NCBI GenBank assembly: GCA_905221605.1
Contig: CAJNDS010000036.1
Location: forward strand, 62,001-126,000
DNA: 64,000 nucleotides
Reading direction: 5' to 3'
Origin: Symbiodinium natans
Lineage: Eukaryota; Sar; Dinophyceae; Suessiales; Symbiodiniaceae
Under the pieces are notes generated by a model, which was given only the letters and a program-made list of their open reading frames with translations, made no database searches and was not told where the DNA came from. Positions 37,380 through 48,178 of this stretch are shown here, in pieces. The position numbers and the translations under genes are program-made. Position 1 is the first letter of the stretch, and each line of letters starts with the position of its first letter.

Positions 37380-39190
37380 CGCCTACTTCTAAGTAGTATG
37401 GAAATTGCACACCACCACGTCTACCTTTGAGGAGAATTCTATCTTTTTGTACGAGGCCCCGAATACAATGTCATGTGTGATCTGATCCCTGTCCTGTTGA
37501 AAGACACTAACTAGGTATCTGTACTGGGCGTCGTTAAGGAATTGCGAGGGCAATCTAGGGTATTGGGCGCGTCTCCAAACCTCGGAGTTGGGGATTCGTG
37601 AGTAATAAGATGCCTTAATTCTAAGTGCTCGCCAAAGGAACCGCTAATACTGGCCGTCAACCCTGTGGAGCTGTTTATCCGTTAGGGTAAGTGCTTCAAG
37701 TCCGTACAGAAGAACTGGCAGGAATGTAGCATGAAAGACTGTTAGTCGTTCTTTGAGGGGTATGGAGCTGTTCCAGACCAGTCGGAGCTTCTTAAAGGCT
37801 TCCTCTGCTAAGATCAACCTATGTTGGAAAGCTATATCAAAGGGTTTGATCCAGGAGAGCTGTGATCCTAGGTATTTTGCTTGCGGTGTGGTCTTGACTG
37901 CCGAACCATCCCAGAACTGGAGTCCTGCTGAGCCCGATTTGGGGTGTTCGATAACTTCCGTCTTAGATTGATTTAGCCTTATACCATACTCCGCCGCAAT
38001 TGCTTCGAGGCAAGACAGCATGTTTTGGAGTTGCGGTGCGGTCAAGCCCATGAGCAAAGTGTCATCCGCGTACTCAATATCATAGGTGGGGCGTTGGGTA
38101 GACCAGATGTTAGTAGGGGTGCCTTGCTGCAGAAGCATATGATCAACATCCGACACGATGGCAGTTAGAACAGCTATGAAAAGATAAGGGCTCAACGGGC
38201 AGCCTTGCCTTATACCCGCCCCCACCTTGCCCTTTGCTTTCGCGTCACCGAATCCGCGCTTGTAAAAAATCGGGTTGGCATATATGGAACGAATCGCATG
38301 GAGCATTCTAGTTGAGGCACCTAAGCGTTTGAGAGCTTCCAACATGGCGGTGCGGTCTAGGGAGTCGAATGCCAGCCTCCATGCAGTCAAGGAGCAGGAG
38401 GTGCAGCGTGGTATCAGTCTATAGGGACCACTCTATAGCCCTACGTATCACGCATAATGGCTCTCTAGTACCGCGGTGTGGTCGAAATCCGAACTGCGTA
38501 CGTCTAAGTCGAGGCTCCATTGTGTTTGACAGGCGTCGTTGAAGCATGGTCTGCGTCAGAGCCTTTGCCCTTATAAATACTCACAACCCATGCCTCTACC
38601 CAAGATTCATGCATTTCTCCTGTCATCCGCCCTATTATATATATCCAAAAGGGTTTCTAGTGCGGTGTGGTCCAACAGTAACCAAACTTCATTAGGAACT
38701 GCGTCTGGTCCGGGCGCCTGTCCTGCCTTAAGCTTAGAGAGGGTCATGTTAAATTCGGGGTCTAGACTGCCTTCCCTGTATGTCTTCCGGCGGTATGTTC
38801 GGCTGTTGCCACTGCGAATTTTGGAGGTGATTACGAAATACCATGTGTGTCTGTGACCAAGGCTGCGGAATACCATTTTCCTCAAGGTGACGTCTGACCC
38901 CTACAAATCCCTTCTTTTGCCGTCGAACAATGTTCCAAATATTGGAGTGTGTGGCCGAGGGGTCGCTGCTGAGTTGTTCATGAGTCCATGCTATCCTGTC
39001 TTTTCGGGCCATACGCTTGGCCACATTTTTAAGATGTTTCCAATCATCCGCTTGTGTTGCTTGCGCCTGCCTAGCCTGCGCAAGGGCCTGCAAAGTTTCC
39101 TCCCTTATCCAAGGAGTGCGCGGTGCTCTGGTGTGATACGGGAATGTAAGTTTAGCTGCTTGGTTCAGCTACCTCCAAGCGAGCGGAAAC
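37380..39190 (-). mobile_element. Decayed second LINE
   Basis: A minus-strand LINE remnant unrelated in sequence to the one at 2.4-11.6 kb. From 5' to 3': a linker region (38,749-39,093), the start of the reverse transcriptase (Lys-Ala-Gly-Gln-Ala-Pro-Gly-Pro-Asp at about 38,730), a broken stretch with QFGFRPHRGT at about 38,490, the core at 37,644-38,390 and a C-terminal part running to about 37,390 in other frames. Several frameshifts, a stop and an internal deletion make it inactive. The endonuclease is absent. Confidence 0.8.
37644..38390 (-). pseudogene. Reverse transcriptase core of the decayed LINE
   Basis: 248 codons covering RT motif A (AFDSLDRTAML), motif B (GIRQGCPLSPYLF), motif C (YADDT) and the thumb start (NQSKTEVIEH, AKYLGSQ). 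The catalytic aspartates are kept in this part, but the N-terminal fingers are in other frames and the C-terminus stops early. It is a fragment of the element above, not a working protein. Confidence 0.85.
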
Positions 39191-39431
39191 TAGTTTTACT
39201 CTTTTCTGCTAATCTAGCCGCTCTCTCATTTCCCTCGCTGCCTGCATGGCATCTGATCCACAACACACACGGGGCTTACGAAAAGAAGGGACCCATGGGG
39301 ACCCGCAACTTAGACCCCCAAATATATAACAATGACCCCAACACGGTACCCTAAACCCTAAACCCGAAACCCTAAACCCTACATCTTTGTGGAGATGCGA
39401 TGCCCGCCTATGGCTGCCAACCAAAGCTCCG

Positions 39432-40218
39432 TCACATCTCGGGGAATCCGTCGCAGAATCTTCGGACGCAGTGACCCAGCAGCCCGATGATAGGCAGCCC
39501 ATCGAGCGACGCAGGGTGCGTCAGAACACAGTCAACCAGGTTCTTCCATCCAAGCCCAGACCCGCCGATGATGTTGTTCAGCATGCTCATTGGCCTTGCT
39601 GTGTTTGCTACGCTGTCTACAAAGGTCTCCTTGATTATAGCGAGAACAGTCTGGACATCGGCGAGAATCTTCGGCGCGAACAGCTGATTGGCGGTGTGTG
39701 TGTCCCTTCGAGTCCGCCAGAGGCACTCACCCCGACCTTCGCATCAAGATCGGTAATCACCTGGGACACGTCCGTGGATATCCTCATACCCTTCTTCAGA
39801 AGGTTCGGCAGCATTCGTCCGCGGTGCGTCAGGGTCTTGTTGTAGGGTACAAGGTTCACCAGTATAGCAGTTTTCATCCGATTCATGGTCTTCTTGCGAA
39901 CATCGGCGCCGTCGACGATGGCATCCCGCACCTTCTTCAGCTTGTTGATGAAAACCGTTGCGTAAGGCTCGCTGAGCACGTTGCTGGGTGGCATTGCAGG
40001 GTCATCATATGTTTCCACTCTGATCAGCATGTCGTCTCCGGTGCCAATCAGTTCGCAGTTCTCCTCCATAGACCACACGTCCGCAGATATGTCTGCCTGC
40101 CCGTCGACTGTCCAGCTGGTTTGCCCCGTGCCCTCACAGAGTCTGCCAGTGGACATGAAAGACGACCGCCAGTTTTGGTCGATCCACTGCGCGCGCTGCT
40201 CATCATTCATCTGTCCGA

Positions 40219-40222
<4 letters not shown>
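39432..40222 (-). CDS. Host-like gene with a 47-nt intron, unknown product
   Basis: Exon at 39,731-40,222 (164 codons from an ATG, MLGQMNDEQRAQW) and exon at 39,432-39,683 (83 codons and TGA, ending GFPEM). A 47-nt intron (39,684-39,730) runs from GTGAGT to AATCAG. Removing it joins two frames that are otherwise broken, strong evidence for a real gene. An upstream exon at about 40,269-40,430 (LLPDGHIVMSEDM, then IEERHMTVMDHIAQYKDLL) is in a different frame across the (CT)n tract, so either that tract lies in an intron or its length has shifted the frame. The protein is acidic to neutral and mostly helical, with no recognised domain. TTTAGGG repeats are absent from the coding part. Confidence 0.6.

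Positions 40223-40270
<48 letters not shown>
40222..40270. repeat. (CT)n microsatellite in or beside a coding exon
   Basis: 49 bp of CT units with one CCC irregularity. On the coding (minus) strand it is (GA)n. Arg-Glu codons would result if translated, and the frame does not match across it. Confidence 0.9.
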
Positions 40271-40271
<1 letters not shown>

Positions 40272-40529
40272 TGCAGCCAGGAGATCTTTGTACTGCGCTA
40301 TATGATCCATGACGGTCATGTGGCGTTCCTCAATTGACATCTTGTCCAGAGTTGCAGTCATGTCCTCTGACATCACGATGTGCCCGTCTGGCAGCAGTGA
40401 TGCATTAGTGGAGATGTCTTAGCTATGTGGGTTCGAGGGAAGGGGGGAGGCCTTGGGGGGAGAGCCTCTCCCCTCGACTTGGGAATCCAACGCCCCCAAA
40501 ACCCCACGCCACCCGAAGACCCTTAAACC

Positions 40530-40637
40530 TTGGGGATGTTCCCCCTTATGCTGATACTGACAGCCCTGAATAGGGATTGTAGTACCCCCGATTGTAATCC
40601 CGACTAAGGACTGTTAGTATAAGGGGCAACATCCCAA
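40530..40637. repeat. P1 palindromic element, copy 8
   Basis: 108 bp, TTGGGGATGTTCCCCC to GGGCAACATCCCAA, with ACTGACAGCCCTGAATAGGG and AAGGACTGTTAGTATAAGGG. A near-perfect foldback. Confidence 0.82.
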
Positions 40638-40796
40638 CTTAAACCCCCCGAACCCCTAAGCTCAAAACCCGTCAACCCCTGAACAAAAACGCAAATCCAA
40701 AAACAAACTACCCCCCCCCCCTAATCATCTTCCCCCAACAAAAAAAGAGACTATCCTCCAGAGTCCTGAAACATGCTAAACAACCACCCCACACCC

Positions 40797-40925
40797 TAAA
40801 AACCCTAAAAACCCTAAAAACCCTAAAAACCCTAAAACCCCTAAAACCCCTAAAACCCCTAAAAACCCTAAAAACCCTAAAAACCCTAAAAACCCTAAAA
40901 ACCCTAAAAACCCTAAAAACCCTAA
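40797..40925. repeat. CCCTAAAAA array
   Basis: About 14 units of the 9-mer CCCTAAAAA and 8-mer CCCCTAAAA, a telomere-like variant. The minus ORF over it (Gly-Phe-Leu repeats) is an artefact. Confidence 0.85.
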
Positions 40926-41056
40926 ACCCTGAACCCTAAGCCCTACACCCTTAAAAAAAACACCTGGCTCCCGAGGGCGCACCACAAGACTCACCCGACT
41001 CCAGTGGCTCGGCACACAGCATCTCGTATGTGACCGGCCTGGCAGAAGGGCCCCCC

Positions 41057-41310
41057 CTGGTTCTTCGTGGGGAATAGAATCCCTTAAAGGGTTTATGCAG
41101 GGGGATTCTATAAGGTACCCTGTATAATCCCTTAAAGGGTATATGTAGGGGGACTATACGGTACCGTATATAATCCCTTAAAGGGTATATACATATATAT
41201 AGAGAGAGGGGGATATAGGGTACCGTATATAATCTCTTAAAGGGTATATATAGGGGAATATAGGGTACCCTATAACATCCCTTAAAGGGGTTTCCCTACT
41301 AAGAACCAGC
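41057..41310. repeat. P2 palindromic element, expanded copy
   Basis: Bounded by CCTGGTTCTT and AAGAACCAG. Inside are four tandem repeats of about 55 bp, each with AATCCCTTAAAGGGTATAT and GGTACC; the unit is itself palindromic (ATCCCTTAAAGGGTAT). The short copy at 15,093-15,191 has one unit. Confidence 0.78.
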
Positions 41311-41319
41311 CAGAGGGGG

Positions 41320-43160
41320 CTCGTGAGAAACTGTGTTTTTTCGTTCATTTTGTTGAGACAAGGCTTGGGGTCTTGGGTTTTAAGAGTTTGGGGCTTGGGG
41401 TGTTGAGGGTTTAGGGGTTTACGGGGCAGTTTTACGCTTTTTGAGTTTAGGGTATAGGGTTCAGAGTTAGATTTCATGAAAGGGTTCGGCTTATGGGGGG
41501 CTAGTCTGACCCCGCGTACATAGTTTTGCCCAGCTCGCGCAGTTGTTGCCGGGTTGGATACCCGCCGACCACTCTCAACCCGGCCGCAGGCATCATGAGT
41601 CTGGATATATCTTGAGCTCGGCATGTAGCGGGAAGAAAAAACAAGGTACAACCATTACACCCCGCAACAGGCAGCTATAAACGCTCTGGAAGAACCCGAA
41701 CTTCACACCTTCGACCCAACTCTCTGAGCCAACATTCAGAATTAGAACCCTAAACCCTAAACCCTAAACCCTAAGCCCTAAAATGACACCAAACCTTGAT
41801 GCGGACCATGCACCGTATCCCTAGCTGTTCCAAATTCTATTGATCTTACAACTCTCCCCCCCCGCGTGAACAAGCCAATGCAACTGCAGCATGCAAGTGC
41901 CTGCATCTTCTCTGCACATGTAAAGAAGGGTAATATGTCAACAGGTTTGGAAGGGGCAATGAAGGCCCTCAGGTGAAGCCTCGACCTGACACACCCTCTA
42001 GGCCTCTAAACCCCCCCAAAACCGACCCTAAACTCTAAAACGGGTTTAGGGTTTAGGCTTAACCCTTCAACCCTAAACCTAAACCCTTAACACGCCAAAA
42101 CATCGGCGGCGTGACGGCGCTGGATTCGCGGGCGCCGGGTTTGGGGGTGGGTCCTCGCAGGAGGATTATAAGGTTCTTAAGGGAGGGGGGGTTCAAGGGG
42201 GGTTTTAGGGTTTAGGCTTTAGGGTTCAAGTGGGGCATGAAACACAAGGTGCCCTGAGACTTCCCACTACTCCCAAGCTTCCCGAAGGTTCGGTACCTAC
42301 CCTGAACCAAAAACCCTAGACCCTAAACCCCAACCTCCCATGAACCCCTTCTATTAAGGACGCTATAACTGGAGCTCGACGTGCAGGAGCGCAGGAGTTT
42401 CTCAAGGGCCTCGGAGCCCTCAAGGTTGTGCCCTTGGGTTTGGGGACCCTGTTGATCAAGATTTCCTAAGGGAGTATCAGGGCCAAATGGGGGTTTCCGA
42501 TCTTAGGGGTACCTTGTTGTGGTCCATAAAATAAGGGAATCCTACTATTTGGGGGTCTATTCTGAGGGTCGGGTATAGACAACCCCAAACCCCAAACCCT
42601 AAACCCTAAACCCCAAACATCCTTAGGGGGTCCGAGTATGACTCCCTTGAGCTTCGGGCTTACCCCGCAGAAAAGGTTCAGGGTTTAGGGTTTAGGGTTT
42701 AGGGTTGAGGGTTTAGGGTTTAGGGTTTAGGGCCCTATGAGACATAAGCCCAAGCCCAAAAAACCCTAAAAAGCTCTAAACCCCACAGACCCTTAACAAC
42801 TCTTTCTAAAACTCTTTCTAAGCTGTTCAACAAATCAAAACACTTCAGGCAAACAACTCTCTAAACCCCACACCCAAACACTGAAAACAAAAAACAAAAA
42901 AAACAGCCCTGTAATCTGAACAACTAGCAATCCTGCAAGCCCTTAACTCCCCTAGATTCATGAGCTATATCGTATTTGAGGGCTCGCATCTTAGGGAACC
43001 CCATCGCAGACTTTGACGCAGAAGGTGTAGGGTCGAAAGCCTTGGCTGTCTCCTCAACAAACCCTGAGCGGCTTCGGGCTTGCCCCAAGACACTAAAGCC
43101 CTAAACCCCAAAAACTAAATGGTAGCCCAGTCAACAGATGATAACAAATGTAACCTTTGT
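41320..43160. other. Repeat-derived mosaic without a supported gene
   Basis: TTTAGGG words at 41,400-41,460, CCCTAAA at 41,745-41,780, mixed sequence, TTTAGGG at 42,038-42,056 and 42,200-42,230, CCCTAAA at 42,585-42,615 and TTTAGGG at 42,678-42,733. A 157-codon minus ORF (41,178-41,651) is partly repeat-coded and not convincing. An A/C-rich stretch at 42,770-42,960 holds nothing recognisable. Confidence 0.35.
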
Positions 43161-43267
43161 GGGGTTGGCTACTCTAGAAGGGAACCTTAAAAGCAACAAA
43201 AACAAAAAAACGAACAGACCACTGGGCTACCAATAACCCTAAACCCTGAACCCAAACCCTAAACCCT

Positions 43268-43352
43268 GCACGTTGAGGGGCCAAAGGAAGCTCCTCCAGC
43301 TCGACGCTGAGGTGAGCGACCTCCTCAACGCCAACAATGCGCCTCGATCGGT
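43268..43352 (-). CDS. Exon-like island between inverted telomere-like repeats
   Basis: The minus strand reads Arg-Arg-Ile-Val-Gly-Val-Glu-Glu-Val-Ala-His-Leu-Ser-Val-Glu-Leu-Glu-Glu-Leu. CCCTAAA units lie on the left (43,235-43,266) and TTTAGGG on the right (43,360-43,405). A second minus frame is also open. Product unknown. Confidence 0.33.
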
Positions 43353-43409
43353 GAAGGGGATTTAGGGTTTCGGGTTTAGGGTTTAGGGTTTCGGGTTTAG
43401 GGTTTCGAG

Positions 43410-44800
43410 TCATGAGTTGAAAAGTGCTCCATCAGTGGCTTGAGGGCCCAAGTATGCCAGCCGCTTGGCTTTTGAAGGTGCTATGTAGTAGGGCACCCCA
43501 CCCCCACCCGCCCCCTTGCACCCGCCGAACTTGCACAGTAGGAGGGCCTCCCGTAGACCCCGAACCCTAAGCCCTGAAACCTCAGTCCTAAACCCCAAAC
43601 CCCAAACCCTAAACCCTAAACCGGGAACCCTAAACCCTACCCGACCAGGGCTTGCTTCTTACACCTTAGGGTAGCTACATGGCCCCTCAGTAATAGGGTT
43701 TCGGGTTTTGGTCCCTTCATATGGGCCCTTACAAGGGGGCCCCGTACATACTCCTTACATACCCTACACAAACCCCAGGGACCGTATTTCAGAGCCCTGT
43801 AAAGCAGGTAAGGGACCATCTTGAGAGACCATATAACTACCCCTGGAATAGATTAAGGGACCATACAACTACCCTTAGATTACGCACACTGCTCCTGGCG
43901 TAGCTGTTCAGCTTTCTGGTTGAAGGCTTTAGGGTTTCGGGTTTCTGGTTTAAGGCTCGAGGGTTTAGGGCTTCAGGTGTTGCTTGCTAACAAGAACTAA
44001 TTAAGGAAACTCGCAAGTACAGAGCCCCGAAGCCCATAATTAATACACCCCCGCAGATTCCCACAAATAAAATCACTATACTAACAAGAGTCAAGGGGCT
44101 TAAAACCTAAGTTGTCATACTTATGACGCAATTGATCCCCTCCTGATAGGGCATAGGCCAACAATTCAAAGCCTCCCCCCCCCCCCCCCAATTTTTACGG
44201 TTCATTGTGCCCGTTTAGGGTTTAGGGTTTAGGGTTTATGCTGCTCTCAGCCCTAGTTAAACCCTAAGCCTAAACCCATGTGAGATTCTCGCCGCCCTTT
44301 GTGGTTCTTAAGGTACGACTCCGCGGATGGATAAGCCTTTTGTGAACCCAGTGGCTTAGGGTTAGGGCTTATAAGGGTTAGGGTTTAGGGCTTAGGGCTT
44401 AGGGCTTAGGGCTTAGGGTTTCAGGTTTAGAGTTTAGAGTTTAGGGTTTAGGGTTTAGGGCACAGAGGGAGCGGCCAGTTGCAGAGGTCTCTCTTGCCCG
44501 AGAAGTCGAAGATGGCGTTCCATAGGTTCCGGGCCTCATGCTTCTGTTTTGGGTTTAGGGTTTAGGGTTTAGGGTTTAGGGTTAGGGTTTTTTGGTTTCT
44601 GAGATCCTAAACCCTAAGCCCAAGAGAAACCGACGACGAAGAAGCGCGCCCTTTTTAGCTAAAAGGGACCTAAACCCTAAAAAAGGGAACAAGGACCCCT
44701 GCTCTGGGTCCTAGAAACTCTGTTTGGGTGCTGAGGACATGTGGTCATAAAACCTAGTTAAACGCTAAGCCGCCCAGTGAAAAAGCGCACCTAAATACCC
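43410..44800. other. Telomere-like mosaic, no supported gene
   Basis: CCCTAAA units at 43,590-43,640, a foldback near 43,715-43,830 (GGGACC/GGTCCC words), TTTAGGG at 44,213-44,238, 44,350-44,460 and 44,555-44,590, and a P6-like stretch at 44,660-44,712. ORFs of 60-62 codons are not convincing. Confidence 0.35.
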
Positions 44801-44819
44801 GAAGCCCTCAATCCCTGCT

Positions 44820-46262
44820 ATAGAGCTTGCCACTGAGAATCCCGACGACCCCAGCATCATGAACATCAGCTGCTAGAACTTCGCACTGAGAACCCCGACC
44901 CGCCGGCGGGGTTCAGAGGAAGCTCTAGCAACTGATGCTCATGATGCTGGCGTGGTCGGGGTTCCTGCTGCAAAGCTCTAAACGCTGATGCTCATGATGC
45001 TGGCGTGGTCGAGGTTCCCCAGAGGAAGCTCTAGCAGCTGATGCTCATGATGCTGGCGTGGTCGGGGTTCCCCAGAGGAAGCTCTAGCAGCTGATGCTCA
45101 TGATGTCGGCGTGGTCGGGGTTACCCAGAGGAAGCTCTAGCAGCTGATGCTCATGATGCTGGCGTCGTCGGGGTTCCCAGAGGAAGCTCTAGCAGCTGAT
45201 GCTCATGATGCTGGCGTGGTCGGGGTCCCCCAGAGGAAGCTCTAGCAGCTGATGCTCATGATGCTGGCGTCGTCGGGGTTCCTGCTGCAAAGCTCTAAAC
45301 GCTGATGCTCATGATGCTGGCGTGGTCGAGGTTCCCAGAGGAAGCTCTGGCAGCTGATGCTCATGATGCTGGCGTGGTCGGGGTCCCCCAGAGGAAGCTC
45401 TAGCAGCTGATGCTCATGATGCTGGCGTCGTCGGGGTTCCCAGAGGAAGCTCTAGCAGCTGATGCTCATGATGCTGGCGTGGTCGGGGTTCCCCAGAGGA
45501 AGCTCTAGCAGCTCATGCTCATGATGTCGGCGTGGTCGGGGTTCCCCAGAGGAAGCTCTAGCAGCTGATGCTCATGATGCTGGCGTCGTCGGGGTTCCCA
45601 GAGGAAGCTCTAGCAGCTGATGCTCATGATGCTGGCGTGGTCGGGGTTCCTGCTGCAAAGCTCTAAACGCTGATGCTCATGATGCTGGCGTGGTCGGGGT
45701 TCCCCAAAGGAAGCTCTAGCAGCTGATGTTCATGATGCTGGCGGGTCGGGGTTCCCCAGAGGAAGCTCTAGCAGCTGATGCTCCTGATGCTGGCAAGCTC
45801 TAGCAGCTGATGCTCACGATGTTGGCGTGGTCGGGGTTCCCCAGAGGAAGCTCTAAGCAGCTGATGCTCATGATGCTGGCGTGGCCGGGGTTCCCCAGAG
45901 GAAGCTCTAAGCAGCTGATGCTCATGATGCTGGCGTGGTCGGGGTTCCCCAGAGGAAGCTCTAGCAACTGATGCTCATGATGCTGGCGTGGTCGGGGTTC
46001 CCCAGAGGAAGCTCTAGCATGCTCATGATGCTGGTTGGTCGGGGTTCCTGCTGCAAAGATCTAAACGCTGATGCTCATGTATCTGGCGCGGTCGGGGCAG
46101 CTGTAGCAACTGATGCTCATGATGCTGGCGTGGTCGGGCTTTCCGAGGGTAGCGTTAACAGCTGATGTTCATGATGCTGGCTTGGTCGGGGTTCTCGGTG
46201 GAAAGCACTAGCAGCTGATGCTCATGATCACGCCAGCATTATGAGCATCAGCTGCTAAAGCT
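44820..46262. repeat. 54-bp minisatellite with inverted copies at both ends
   Basis: About 24 tandem copies of a unit near 54 bp containing GAAGCTCTAGCAGCTGATGC, TCATGATGCTGGCGTGGTCG and GGGTTCCCCAGAG. A longer variant with CCTGCTGCAAAGCTCTAAAC recurs about every 350 bp (44,966, 45,280, 45,650 and 46,045), a higher-order pattern. Units at 44,845-44,890 and 46,228-46,262 are inverted, so the array can fold back on itself. Confidence 0.9.
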
Positions 46263-46435
46263 GCCCACAGAGATCGAAAGCACACCGGTTAAATCAATGT
46301 CTTCCATAGAGCCTCCGCAACCTCAAACCATAAACCCGTCGGTTCTTCCCATAGTACTTGTAACTTGGCCTTCTATGAAGAGTGCAAGGGAGCTTGCATC
46401 AGGACGGCACGAGATCTACCATCATGTTCGAAACC

Positions 46436-46660
46436 CCAAAACCCAAAAACCCAAAAACCCAAAAACCCAAAAACCCAAAAACCCAAAAACCCAAAAACCC
46501 AAAAACCCAAAAACCCCAAAACCCAAAGACCCTAAAACCCTAAACCCCTAAAACCCAAAAACCCAAAAAACCAAAAACCCAAAAACCCCAAAACCCAAAG
46601 ACCCTAAAACCCTAAAGCCCTAAAACCCTAAAACCCCTAAAGCCCTAAAACCCTAAGCCG
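46436..46660. repeat. AAAACCC / AAAACCCTAA array
   Basis: About 14 units of CCCAAAAA, then CCCTAAAA variants. It follows a short stretch open on the plus strand (46,297-46,435) whose Met start ORF is mostly repeat-coded downstream. Confidence 0.8.
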
Positions 46661-46674
46661 GTATGGATTCAAGA

Positions 46675-46945
46675 GAGAGATTATGCACCTTGAGACTGGA
46701 CTTTACACAATCTTACAGTTTTGCTAATACATACACAGTATACATTCAAATACTACCAGAACCAATAGAATATAATACTGTGCAATGTTTACTTTGTATT
46801 GTATTCAATACTGGTGCACTTACTCAACTAAAAGTATACTAATAATCATTTTTTGGAGTACATGTTAATTTTGGTTGTAATGAAGTCCCCCAACCCTGAA
46901 CCCCCGAGAGTTCTCCATTTAGCGTGTTTTCGAAATTTAGAGTTC
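46675..46945. other. AT-rich stretch, no gene
   Basis: AT-rich sequence between the AAAACCC array and the C tracts, unlike both. Possibly part of the foldback element to the right. No ORF. Confidence 0.35.
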
Positions 46946-46947
46946 CG

Positions 46948-47002
46948 GCCCACCCACCCCCCCCCCCCCCCCCCCCCCACCCCCCCCCACCCCCCCCCCC
47001 CC

Positions 47003-47049
<47 letters not shown>

Positions 47050-47110
47050 ACCCCCCCCCCCCACCCCCCCCCCCCACCCGCCCCCCCCCCCCCTCACCCA
47101 CCCCCCCACA
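46948..47110. repeat. Long C tract with A/T/G interruptions
   Basis: About 160 bp of C broken by single bases (CCCACCC). The poly-Pro and poly-Gly ORFs here are artefacts. Confidence 0.95.
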
Positions 47111-47133
47111 TCCCCGCAATTTCATGTCAAAAT

Positions 47134-47503
47134 AATTCGAACTCACTAAAAGGACTTGTAATTCAATGAAAAATAGACCCAACTAGTTCAAGATCATTAA
47201 AAGCAATTAAAATATCAAGTGCAACGATAAAAAAAACACAAGAGAATAGAGTTTTCGTTGCTTTGCAATTGGTTTTTCACCATTTTCAATTAAAAAATAT
47301 TGACAAAGTGATTAAATAGAAATCACTATTTAGTCACTTTGTCAATATTTTTTAATTGAAAATGGTGAAAAAAACAATTGCAAAGCAACGAAAATTCTAT
47401 TCTCTTGTATTTTTATCGTTGCACTTGAATTGCTTTTAATGATCTTGAACTAGTTGGGTCTATTTTTCATTATTGAATTCAAGTCCTTTTAGTGAATTCG
47501 AAT
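47134..47503. repeat. 370-bp AT-rich foldback
   Basis: Two arms of about 180 bp that are near-perfect complements: ATTCGAACTCACTAAAAGGA ... GACAAAGTGATTAAATAG on the left, and CTATTTAGTCACTTTGTC ... TCCTTTTAGTGAATTCGAAT on the right, with a loop of only a few bases at about 47,318. It lies between a C tract (left) and a G tract (right), which extends the symmetry. The low divergence between arms means it is young or maintained. Confidence 0.88.
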
Positions 47504-47744
47504 GGGGGGGGGGTGGGTGAGGGGGGGGGGGGGGGGGGGTGGGTGAGGCGGGTGGGCGGAGGGGGTGTGAGGGGGGGGGGGGGGTGGGTGGGGGGGGGGG
47601 TGGGGGGTGGGTGAGGAGGGGGGTGGGTGACGGGGCGGGGGGGTGGGTGAGGGGGGTGGGTAAGGGGGTGGGTGAGGGCGGGGGGTCCCCCCCCCCCCCC
47701 CCCCAAAATGAAAAGCCGCACTTCGTGGAGAACTATCGACCCCA

Positions 47745-47765
<21 letters not shown>
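47504..47765. repeat. Long G tract then C tract
   Basis: About 180 bp of G with T/A interruptions (GGGTGGGTGAGGG), then C runs at 47,687-47,704 and 47,741-47,765. ORFs are low-complexity artefacts. Confidence 0.92.
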
Positions 47766-47769
<4 letters not shown>

Positions 47770-47775
<6 letters not shown>

Positions 47776-48110
47776 AAGGAACGCCTTAAGAACCCTAGTA
47801 GAGAGCCCGAAAACCCCCTAAGCCCCCCAAACCCTAGAAAATCACTTCTCTCATCGCCAATGAACCACAATACGTTAAGCGGTTCAGCTTTGATCATGTA
47901 ACTTGCCTACAAAAAGAAAGGAAGCCCCAACAGTTGAAAGTGCGACTCTTGGCTAAGTACGAAAAGCCGTCAACCGCAACTGGTAGCCCAGCAAATGAAA
48001 AAGGATACCCTTTGTTGAGTTGATTACCCTAAACCTCGAACCCAGACGAAGGGCAAAAGGGTACCACTGGGGGACCAAAACCCTAAACCCTAAACTCTAA
48101 ACCTAAACCC
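47770..48110. other. No gene seen
   Basis: Mixed sequence with CCCTAAA variants at 48,080-48,112. Nothing supported. Confidence 0.35.
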
Positions 48111-48114
48111 TACC

Positions 48115-48178
48115 AAAGACTCAGAATCCTGCGGGGTCGAACTTGAAGCGTTCGAAGTGTTCCTCAGATCGCGTCACA
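48115..48178 (-). CDS. Possible terminal exon between inverted telomere-like repeats
   Basis: The minus strand reads Arg-Ser-Glu-Glu-His-Phe-Glu-Arg-Phe-Lys-Phe-Asp-Pro-Ala-Gly-Phe and then TGA. CCCTAAA lies on the left and TTTAGGG on the right. Normal composition, but very short; product unknown. Confidence 0.38.

Noticed and set aside
44820-46262. CRISPR-like array
   Set aside because: The units are directly tandem with no unique spacers and the context is eukaryotic; it is a minisatellite.
46839-47182. Poly-Pro and poly-Gly ORFs
   Set aside because: They read C and G homopolymer tracts; the same applies to 16,201-16,541 and 47,479-47,901.
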